A DNA stretch of 64,000 nucleotides from a bacterium (GTDB taxonomy: Bacteria > Orphanbacterota > Orphanbacteria > Orphanbacterales > Orphanbacteraceae). Below, piece after piece: positions 32,147-39,400 of this stretch (the first letter of the stretch is position 1; each line of letters starts with the position of its first letter). Made by a program: the position numbers and the translations under genes. Below the pieces are notes generated by a model. The model saw nothing but the letters and a program-made list of their open reading frames with translations. It had not been told where the DNA came from and did no database searches. The stretch covers positions 1 to 64,000 of the forward strand of contig JALGYY010000004.1 of assembly GCA_025782575.1 (NCBI GenBank). The letters run 5' to 3'.

Positions 32147-32354
32147 TTTTTCCTCCTCCGCTTTTCGGCGGAGTTGGGCTTGATCTCGCGATCGCCTGGG
32201 ACCAGCGGCGGAGCCATGATAACATTTTGCGCGGGGTACCTGGGTTCGGGCGTGGGCGGAGTGATGTTGATTGCCTGACACGTCGCTTCAAGCCCAGTAA
32301 CCCGGCAACCTCCAGGGGGGGAGGTCCTGCGGCGTGTTCAAGATTATATTTAGA

Positions 32355-32398
32355 CAGGAAATCACTCCCAGAATGGGAGTCAGGTTTACATAATCTGG
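32355..32398. repeat. GTCAGGTTTACATAATC element, copy 4
   Basis: CAGGAAATCACTCCCAGAAT then GGGAGTCAGGTTTACATAAT and CTGG. Its CTCCC/GGGAG dyad replaces the ATCAA dyad of copies 1 and 3. A GGGGACACAAT element follows 28 bases later. The surrounding 32147-32528 contains no gene. Confidence 0.75.
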
Positions 32399-32426
32399 AA
32401 ATAGTGACTGTTCTCAATCGAATTCT

Positions 32427-32491
32427 GGGGACACAATACGGAATAGATTCGGGGTTGAGGGACGCTCTGCGGAATTAGGTATTGTGTCCCC
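32427..32491. repeat. GGGGACACAATACGGAAT hairpin element, copy 3
   Basis: Left end GGGGACACAATACGGAAT and right end AATTAGGTATTGTGTCCCC around a 28-base centre; preceded by AATTCT and followed by CGGATT. Confidence 0.8.
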
Positions 32492-32528
32492 GGATTAGTC
32501 TTGGAGGGTTAATGTGTCGGAATCACCG

Positions 32529-32774
32529 TCACGCCGCGACGAGCACCACTAGTCCCCAAACTATCAGCGCCACTCCGATGACCAGGGCGAGTGGACCAAA
32601 CACTTTTCGAACTGCAATGATCGCATGCTCTTCGCCAAGAAGTTTTTTCCAGATAAATCCTCTGCCGGTGTTTCGAACGTAGCCCTCGGCAAAGCCCTTC
32701 TTGAAAGTGGAGAAACTGCCGAGTGTAATGCCGATTATTCCCCCCACAAAAATCGCAAGAACTTCTCGTTCCAT
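32529..32774 (-). CDS. Small two-helix membrane protein
   Basis: An 81-residue protein with a hydrophobic segment at about 5-22 (VLAIFVGGIIGITLGSFST) and another at 60-80 (PLALVIGVALIVWGLVVLVA), separated by a basic amphipathic loop. No family is recognised. It starts at ATG 32774 with GGAGGGAGC-like ribosome sequence upstream. It stands alone between repeat elements. Confidence 0.6.
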   Translation of the reverse strand: MEREVLAIFVGGIIGITLGSFSTFKKGFAEGYVRNTGRGFIWKKLLGEEHAIIAVRKVFGPLALVIGVALIVWGLVVLVAA

Positions 32775-32836
32775 TTGCTCCCTCCGTGCCAGGGGCTCTT
32801 CGGCGATTTTACAAGGATTCGTCGTGCGGGCCGTAC

Positions 32837-32858
32837 CGAATTAAGTATTGTGTCCCCA
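32837..32858. repeat. Right half of a GGGGACACAAT element
   Basis: CCGAATTAAGTATTGTGTCC then CC: only the right end of the hairpin element is present, directly downstream of the stop-interrupted thioredoxin-like gene. Confidence 0.6.
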
Positions 32859-32870
32859 GAATACCGCGGC

Positions 32871-33377
32871 TTACGACCGCGCACTTCCCATGAGGCGGTT
32901 CATCTGTTCCTGGATCTTGGCGTACCGGTCTGATTCGATCGGGAGGTCGGTGAAGTCGTCTCGCCAGAATGTTCCGGTCTCTCCGGATGGCTGGGTGCCG
33001 TAATAGGCTACCTGCTTGCTCCACCCTGCTGCTTCCGGGGGAGAATCGCCCCACCGGACACCGGCCGGATAGAAAGCGGCAAAGTCCCACATCGGTGACT
33101 GTCTGGAATCCCGGCCGGACATGCTGCGACAGAGTGAACCCATCTGATGATCCGCGGGCATGGACGACGCCATGTCGCTCAGCCAGTTCGGGAACACTCC
33201 CACCGAGTATGCTTCCCCGCTCGAGCGCTTCGCATCCCAGTACTGATGCACCCGGGGATCATCAAACAGTCGGGACATCTCCCAGGCACTGCTCTCGGAA
33301 TCCGACCCGAGCATCTTCTCCCAGACAATAATCAGACTGAAGTCGTCGCTTGAATAGGTTTCGATTGTCTCTTTCAG
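32871..33377 (-). pseudogene. C-terminal part of the MerT-thioredoxin protein, cut off by TAG
   Basis: After the TAG that ends the preceding frame, the same frame continues for 168 codons without another stop: LKETIETYSSDDFSLIIVWE, KMLGSDSESSAWEMSRLF, DDPRVHQYWDAKR, then FYPAGVRWGDSPPEAAGWSK and RDDFTDLPIESDRYAKIQ. This is the continuation of a thioredoxin-like fold whose C-G-G-C motif lies just before the stop. The uniform coding character on both sides shows the stop is recent, or a sequence error, or read through. Confidence 0.7.
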
Positions 33378-34067
33378 CTATGCTTCGGCGGCGTACACGC
33401 AACCGCCGCATGTGGGAGAGAGTAGCACGACGATCCGATGCTTGGTCACATCAACATTGAACCGGTCCATCACCGGAAGTGTCGGGTCATCGCGTGAGAA
33501 TGGGCCACCCTGTGTAAAGCCGGCTTGTTCGGTGGTCGTCTTTTGTGTTCCACTTGCGGGGGCACAACATCCGGCGCCCGCACTCGCCCCGCCGGCATTG
33601 CCACTACCGCAGGCAGCAGCAGCATCCGAGGCGCAGCCCTCGGCCGGCGCACACCCTTCAGCGGACTCCACGCTGCATGCCGGCGCGCTCGTTCCCGCCC
33701 AACCGGTTCCACTGATCAGGGCGCCGATATGAGTCGGGAAGAAAGCAAAGGCGATCACCACCGCTGTCGATACCCACAATGTGATTCGGTTGAACCGCGC
33801 CATTTTGGATATTCCAACTGCGCAGCTGGTGTCTGATTCGCACGAGGGTCGACGCCTGTACTCGAGATAGAAGCCGGCGGCGAGAAAGATGACCGCGACA
33901 CCGATGAAAATGAGGTGATACTTCCCGAGAAAGAGAGTCAGGCCAGCGGCGGACATGCCGGTTCCGATAAGCACGGCAGGAAGCCAGCAACAGGCGGACG
34001 AAGCCGCAGCTGAAAGAATGGAACCGGCCGATGCGATGAATCCCGAAAAGCGCGAGGAACCGTTCAT
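33378..34067 (-). CDS. MerT-like transporter fused to a thioredoxin-like domain
   Basis: A 229-residue frame. The N-terminal 110 residues are MerT-like: three hydrophobic segments, the first with the vicinal Cys pair in SSACCWLPAVLIGTG that in MerT receives Hg(II). A low-complexity Cys/Ala/Gly linker (about 128-170) has eight cysteines. A thioredoxin-like domain begins at RIVVLLSPTCGGCVYAAEA, where TAG at 33378-33380 ends translation, and its other half is at 32871-33377. It overlaps the small thioredoxin-like gene upstream by four bases in a merR-led operon. Metal or mercury uptake with thiol relay is inferred. No mercuric reductase is in the window. Confidence 0.75.
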   Translation of the reverse strand: MNGSSRFSGFIASAGSILSAAASSACCWLPAVLIGTGMSAAGLTLFLGKYHLIFIGVAVIFLAAGFYLEYRRRPSCESDTSCAVGISKMARFNRITLWVSTAVVIAFAFFPTHIGALISGTGWAGTSAPACSVESAEGCAPAEGCASDAAAACGSGNAGGASAGAGCCAPASGTQKTTTEQAGFTQGGPFSRDDPTLPVMDRFNVDVTKHRIVVLLSPTCGGCVYAAEA

Positions 34068-34369
34068 CTTGCATCTCCCTGGGTAAGGGCCGCGGCAATC
34101 AGCTCGGCCGAAGGAGTTCCGGTATCACCATACAACCTGCAACTCATTCCGAAATCTTTTCGCCCGGTTGTGTCCGGTTCGATGTCCACCCCATTGACGC
34201 GGATGGTCGGCGAGCCGAGAAAGCGGAGACGAGTGGCCTCTTCCTGGGTGGGGACTTCGACTGATTCGACTTCCACGTCGAGCCTGAGATCCGAGATGAC
34301 CTGGTGGACTGCGTCGAGAGCCGGCTGATAATGCGGGCAACCACCAAAATAGAGAATTTCCAGTTTCAT
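34064..34369 (-). CDS. Small thioredoxin-fold protein of the mer-type operon
   Basis: A 101-residue protein beginning MKLEILYFGGCPHYQPALDA, a thioredoxin-like start with a single reactive Cys in GGCP, followed by VEVESVEVPTQEEATRLRFL and the cis-Pro segment GSPTIRVNGVDIEP, and a late Cys (MSCRLY). Such proteins accompany mercury and arsenic operons. ATG 34369 is chosen because AAGGGAG lies nine bases upstream, whereas the first ATG (34378) would touch it. It lies six bases after merR and overlaps the transporter gene by four. Confidence 0.8.
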   Translation of the reverse strand: MKLEILYFGGCPHYQPALDAVHQVISDLRLDVEVESVEVPTQEEATRLRFLGSPTIRVNGVDIEPDTTGRKDFGMSCRLYGDTGTPSAELIAAALTQGDAR

Positions 34370-34374
34370 GATAA

Positions 34375-34776
34375 TCATCTCCCTTCGAGGGAATCGAGAA
34401 TGGGGCAACAATCCGTCACTTCATTCGCCCCGCACGAGGCGACAAGTTTCGTAAGGACCCGTTTCATGCGGGACAATGTTTTTATTTTCCCCTGAATGTC
34501 TTCGATCTTCGACGTCGCCCGCTCCATCACCTCGCCGCAGGCTGCTTCACTGTCGACGCGGAGCGACAGAAGCTCGGCAATCTCACGAAGGGAGAAGCCG
34601 AGGTCCTTGGCTCTTCGAATGAACTGAATCCGATCCACCACTTCCGGCTCGTATGAGCGATACCCCGACGGACGCCTCGGGGGAGCGGGAATCAGATTTT
34701 CTCTCTCATAGAAACGAATCGTCTCCGTACCGATTTCGGCAAGCTTCGCGACCTGCCCGATAGTCAAGCTGCTCAT
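34375..34776 (-). CDS. merR: MerR-family mercury-type regulator
   Basis: A 133-residue MerR protein with helix-turn-helix LTIGQVAKLAEIGTETIRFY, wing (PPRRPSGYRSYEPE) and a long dimerisation helix. Three cysteines stand where Hg-responsive MerR proteins have them: AACGEV near 82, ASCGAN near 117 and DCCPIL near 126. It distorts its operator to activate the downstream operon on metal binding. The gene order merR, thioredoxin-like, MerT-like on one strand differs from classical divergent mer operons, so the promoter upstream of merR must serve all three. Confidence 0.88.
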   Translation of the reverse strand: MSSLTIGQVAKLAEIGTETIRFYERENLIPAPPRRPSGYRSYEPEVVDRIQFIRRAKDLGFSLREIAELLSLRVDSEAACGEVMERATSKIEDIQGKIKTLSRMKRVLTKLVASCGANEVTDCCPILDSLEGR

Positions 34777-34800
34777 GGCGACCTCCTTTGCTATGTATGT

Positions 34801-34832
34801 AGATTAAACCCCGTAGTTTACTACAAGGTCAA
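34801..34832 (-). promoter_or_regulatory. MerR-type promoter/operator
   Basis: On the minus strand TTGACC (34827-34832) is followed, after a long 19-20 base spacer, by TTAATCT (34801-34807). The spacer contains the dyad CTTGTAGT-AA-ACTACGGGG. Long spacers with such dyads are the mark of MerR-activated promoters. Confidence 0.7.
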
Positions 34833-34900
34833 GGTGTTTTTTTTGGGGGGGGGGCGAGGGCGCGGGGTGGGGCCGGGCCTCTGCCCCCCTGGAGGCTCCA

Positions 34901-34940
34901 GCTGTTCGCTTTCCATTGTATTGGTAGCGAGGGGGGTGGC
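34901..34940. repeat. CTTTCCATT repeat, copy 2
   Basis: GCTGTTCGCTTTCCATTGTA then TTGGTAGCGAGGGGGGTGGC. Copies with the same core at 3201 (copy 1), 35257 and 46224. Confidence 0.65.
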
Positions 34941-35094
34941 CGACCGACCTCCCTCAAGCCCTCTCCCCTTCCTCCGAATCCGCTAAGACATTGCAAAAGA
35001 AGCAAATATCATGATTCAGGGCCGAAATCTGGTCAGAAAAACTGTATAGATTTTCTGACAGACAGACCTGTGCCCCCCAGCTACGCGGATTCCA

Positions 35095-35143
35095 CTCAGC
35101 CCGGATATCACTCCCAACGGGGGAGTCAGGTTTACATAATCTG
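35095..35143. repeat. GTCAGGTTTACATAATC element, copy 5
   Basis: CTCAGCCCGGATATCACTCC, then CAACGGGGGAGTCAGG and TTTACATAATCTG; it abuts the next GGGGACACAAT element with only ten bases between. Confidence 0.75.
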
Positions 35144-35153
35144 CCGCTATTCT

Positions 35154-35212
35154 GGGGACACAATACGGAATAGGTTTGGGGCTGGCACCATGGAATTAAG
35201 TATTGTGTCCCC
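35154..35212. repeat. GGGGACACAATACGGAAT hairpin element, copy 4
   Basis: GGGGACACAATACGGAAT at the left, GGAATTAAGTATTGTGTCC plus CC at the right, flanked by TTCT and AGAA so that the dyad extends outwards. Confidence 0.8.
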
Positions 35213-35256
35213 AGAATAGCTGGAGGAGTCAGCCCCCGACCGGCCACCGAAGACAC

Positions 35257-35290
35257 CTGTTCGCTTTCCATTGTAGTGGTAGCGAGAGGG
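35257..35290. repeat. CTTTCCATT repeat, copy 3
   Basis: CTGTTCGCTTTCCATTGTAG then TGGTAGCGAGAGGG, 356 bases after copy 2 and 50 bases before the GH5 gene. Confidence 0.6.
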
Positions 35291-35342
35291 AGAGCGGCTC
35301 ACCCACCTCAAGCACCCTCCCCATCAGTCCGATACAGGGACA

Positions 35343-36413
35343 ATGAAGCGCATTCCAATTATCCTGGCGATCCTGCTCGCCATGCTCTCCGCCATAGGAT
35401 GCGGCGGGAGCGACTCCCCTGCAAACCCGGCGGACACAAGCACCGACCCCGACACGACCTCCATCCCGGAAAGTTTTCCCGGTGAGGTCCGTTTCACAAC
35501 GTCGGGTACCGAAATAAACGGTGTTCCTACTCGCCTGAGGGGCATGAACATGGTCGACCCGATCGCGCAGGCGACCTGGGGTCTTCCTGAAGAGGTCGGG
35601 CCGTATTCCCGTTCTTACTACGAAGAGGCGCGGACGTGGGGAGCGGAGATCGTGCGCATCCCGATCCACCCTGAATTCTGGCGAGAAGATATCGCGCAGT
35701 CCATGGGAGTGATGCGCCAGGTGGTCGACTGGTCTGCCGAGCTCGGCCTCTATGTGATTCTCGATTTTCATGGGATCGGAATGCTGCACCAGGGCCGCTT
35801 CGAAGAGGCGGTGACGACGACGAGCACTGCGGAATTTCTGGAATTCTGGCGACTGACATCGATCGAGTTCGCCGATGATGATCACATCGCGGCTTACGGG
35901 CTCTTCAATGAACAGGTGAATCTGAACTCGCCCGACACAACCACTGCAGCGGACTGGCTCGCATGGAAAGCGGACGCCGAGACGGCGATCGACGTCATAC
36001 GGGCAAATGATTCGGGAACGGCGATTCTGGTCGGCGGATTGCACTGGTCGTACGACCTGTCACTCGCGGTCGCCCATCCGATCGAACGGGACTATATCGC
36101 CTACGACGTCCACGTGTATCCCTTTACACCAGATTTCAAATCGTGGGAGGAGGCGATCGGAGAACCGTCACGCACATTACCGATATTCGTCGGCGAATGG
36201 GGCTGGGATGTCACCGGACTCTACGACGAACTCGACTTTGGTGAGCCGGGTGAGTATGGGCCGGCGGTAATCGCGTTCATGAATTCCCACAATTTTTCAT
36301 GGACCGCCTGGGTCTTCTCAGCCGTCTGGGATCCTCGCATGCTTACAGATTGGGATTATGGGGCGACTGATTTCGGTGCGTTTGTGCGGAGTGAGCTGGC
36401 GAAGGGGCAGTAG
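35343..36413 (+). CDS. GH5-type glycoside hydrolase lipoprotein
   Basis: A 356-residue lipoprotein with signal ILAILLAMLSAIGC and a Ser/Asp/Thr-rich linker (about 20-45), then a GH5-like TIM barrel. RLRGMNMVDP is the first strand, WGAEIVRIPIHPEFW the second, and LGLYVILDFHG the third with its conserved His. YGLFNEQV carries the acid/base Glu (NEP usual, here NEQ), ILVGGLHWSYD follows, AYDVHVYPF has the conserved His-x-Tyr, and FVGEWGWD has the nucleophile Glu. Both catalytic glutamates are present, so it should cleave a beta-linked polysaccharide such as cellulose, mannan or beta-glucan. The start is fixed by the signal peptide. Confidence 0.88.
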   Translation: MKRIPIILAILLAMLSAIGCGGSDSPANPADTSTDPDTTSIPESFPGEVRFTTSGTEINGVPTRLRGMNMVDPIAQATWGLPEEVGPYSRSYYEEARTWGAEIVRIPIHPEFWREDIAQSMGVMRQVVDWSAELGLYVILDFHGIGMLHQGRFEEAVTTTSTAEFLEFWRLTSIEFADDDHIAAYGLFNEQVNLNSPDTTTAADWLAWKADAETAIDVIRANDSGTAILVGGLHWSYDLSLAVAHPIERDYIAYDVHVYPFTPDFKSWEEAIGEPSRTLPIFVGEWGWDVTGLYDELDFGEPGEYGPAVIAFMNSHNFSWTAWVFSAVWDPRMLTDWDYGATDFGAFVRSELAKGQ

Positions 36414-36415
36414 AG

Positions 36416-36432
36416 TTACGTATTGTGTCCCC
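36416..36432. repeat. Right half of a GGGGACACAAT element
   Basis: TTACGTATTGTGTCCCC lies between the stop of the GH5 gene and the end of the convergent kinase gene, without a left partner nearby. Confidence 0.6.
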
Positions 36433-36435
36433 GGA

Positions 36436-39400
36436 TTAGCGGCGGATGCGGAGGTTCGCGTAGTCGACAAAGGGGCTCGTGAACGAGACGGTGAGGCCTT
36501 CGAGTTCGGGACGGCCGATACGGTACATCTGTTCGTGGTAGAGCGGTACCATCAGCGCCTCGCGAGCGATCAATTCCTCGATCTGACGATAGAGCAATTC
36601 CCGGGTAGCGGTATCTGTTTCGAACTGCGCCCGATCGATCAAGTCCTGTAATCCAGGAGCCGTACAAAGTGTTCGACAAATACCGACCCGGGAATCGAGC
36701 AGGCCCTGGATAATTGAATGCGCGTCGGGAAAGTCCGCGTACCAGCCACCGACCAGCATGTCTGTTTCGCCCGTATCATGTGCCCGTTCGTACTCTTCAT
36801 TCGTATTACCGATGATCTCGAGATCGAATCCGAGCTCTGTCAGCACCTCCGAACCCAGATCGAAAAGTTGTGGATGGTTTTTGCGGAAACCGGGATTGGA
36901 AAGCACGCGAAGCGTCCTCCGGTCACCGTCCGGATCGATCGGCTCTTCCGACCGGGGAACCAGGGATGACCAATTCTGCATTGACGAAGGAGCGTGTCCC
37001 AGAAGACCCGGCCCGAATATACCCTTGGCGACCACAATGGATTCGTCCGCTGTCTTTCTGATCGATTCGTGGATTGCCCGTGCAACTTTCCGGCGAAGCT
37101 CGACTGACGAGAAGACACCTGTCTTGTTGTTGAATGCGACGAAATTAACGCCGATACTTGGTGCTTCCCTGTAGCCCCGTCCCAGTTCGGCATCCCGGCG
37201 CAATGCGATCAGGCTTTGATGAGGAAATGAATACCCCAGGCTGCTTCGACCCTCTCGGAAACGGCTTTCCAATTCGTCCACTGGAGTATTGAATTCAAAG
37301 ACGAGCTTTTCACTCTTCGGGAAGCCCTTCCGCCAGTATCCGGGATTTCGTTCCAGCTCCAAAGCGACAGCGGGGTCGTACCGGATTACTCGAAACGCAC
37401 CGGTCCCGACGAGCCCCTCTCTCCAGGTCCTGGCAGATTCGAATTCAATTCCTTCTGGGACGATTGATGTGGCGGCGTTCGTCAGAAGGGCCAGGAAGAA
37501 CGGGCACGGCTCTTCCAGGTCGATCTCGAACTCCCGAGTCGAGAGAATGCGAAATCCCTTGAGGTCATCGGACTCTCCCAGAATGAAATCGCGCGCGCCG
37601 ACAATCATGGAGAGGACCCACTGATTGTCGCTCTCCTTGTCCCTCATGAGGCGCTCGAATGTCGAACGAACATCCCGTGCTGTCAACCGCCGGCCGTCGT
37701 GGAATTCCACATTGTCCCGCAGCCGGAAGGCAAACCGTTTGCCACCATCCATCATTCTTGCTTTTTCAGCGAGGCTTGGTGTGATGCCGGCATCCTGTGT
37801 GGCCCTCATCAGCGTATCGAATATGCCGGAACACAATTCTCCGTCGTCAACAAAGATAACGCGGGCGGGATCCAGGCGGCGGCCATCACCGACAATGCCG
37901 AGACGAATAGTCCCTCGACTGACCGCGCTCACATGAGCGGCCGGCGTCGCATCCCTCTCCGCTTTTCCGACGGACTCATAATTGACATAGGGATAGTTGG
38001 TTCCCAGACGAAGCCCCCTGACCTTCGGACCGGAGATCCGGTACTTGATATCATGATGAAGGGGCAGAATGATCGTTTCGTCTTCGAGGAACGATTCAAA
38101 CTGTCTGTAGGTGGACTCGCGTATTTCGAGCCGGCTCTCGGTACGGGCTTTTGTGAGCAATTCGTCAAGGATTTCCGAGCTATAGAATCGGCGATAGTGA
38201 CCGGACTTTGAGTTCAGCAGGCCATAGGCGATATCATCCGGATCAACGAAGTCGACCACCCATCCGCCGAGTAATACGTCGACACTCCCCGCTGTCACCT
38301 CCGCCGCCTCAGCCGCGGTCTCGGTAGGTGTCACGATTGTCGGTTCCACGCCCAACTCTCTCCAGGTGGCAAACAGGCCGTGAATCAACTGCTTGTGCGT
38401 ATCCTGTGCCATCGGGGAAATGCTGACCTTCAATTCGATCGGAGACGGAAGATTCAGGCTCGCTATCTGATCTCGGGCGTCATCCATGCTCATCGTGGTT
38501 CGGCGCCTGCCTGCGTCGTGACCGAGAAGGCCGGGTGGAATCAGCCCCATGGCCGGCTGACCATAGCGGCCGATCGCCCGCCAGACGAGATCCCGTGTAT
38601 TCACCACTCGCGCGAGCGCCTCCCGCAGCGCTTTGTGTCTCGCCACAGGACCGCTGATGCAATTGAAGAACGCAAAAAAAGTATTTCGGCCGAGCGCTTC
38701 CACAATCCGACCACGAAAGCGGGGGTCCCGCTGAATCGCCTCGAGATCCCCTTCTGTCAGATCTCGCGCAATGTCGATCGCCCCGGTCTCCAGTTGTGAT
38801 TTCCGATCCTTCGCGCTCATGCCGAGCATGAATGTCAACTGATTCACATTGGATGAATCCTGTTGCCAGTACTTATCATTTCGTTCCAATCGAACCTTCT
38901 CACCGTCATGCGCTCTGAAAAGAAATGGTCCTGTACCATAGAGATCGGTTCCGTCTCCATTCTCTTTCGGCACGCGACGCACGATTGCGGTCGCGCTCGC
39001 AGTGAGGAGAACGGGATAAATAGGAAGAGCCTCTTTCAGTTCGATCGAGAGAACGTAGTCCGACTCCAGCTGGATTCCTTCCAGTGAATCCGCTTCCCCG
39101 TCGTATAGAGCCTGCATACCTTTGATCGCTGTAAACGCGGCTGCCGGATCGTCCCGCCTGAAGCGAATCGCCTCTTCGAAGGCTCGCTTGATGTCCTCCG
39201 CCTTCATGTGATGGCCGTCGTGAAAGTGGACATCACGACGAAGGGAGAATACGATTTTCTTGCCCCCCTCGAACACTTCCCACTTCTCGCAGAGAAGGGG
39301 CTGCAGTGTTCCCTGATCGTCAGCATGGAGAAGTGTCTGGTAACTGTTGGCCAGTATTTCAGCCTCCTGGTCAAACGCCATGAGGGCGGGGTCGGTTGCT

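Larger units (their letters stand above)
34833..35342. other. Gene-free stretch of stacked repeats
   Basis: It contains a poly-G run (about 34843-34854), two copies of the CTTTCCATT repeat (34901-34940, 35257-35290), a dyad GTCAGAAAA...TTTTCTGAC (about 35032-35059), and one copy each of the GTCAGGTTTACATAATC and GGGGACACAAT elements. No gene is supported on either strand before 35343. Confidence 0.6.

Noticed and set aside
30013-33380. UAG used as a sense codon (pyrrolysine or suppressor)
   Set aside because: Only two cases, one in a gene that is also truncated, and many genes here end normally at TAG (for example arsR-operon selenoprotein at 5878-5880). Simple nonsense mutation is more likely.
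35229-36044. A 271-codon minus-strand frame over the GH5 gene
   Set aside because: Shadow of the intact glycoside hydrolase; no signal, motif or ribosome site.
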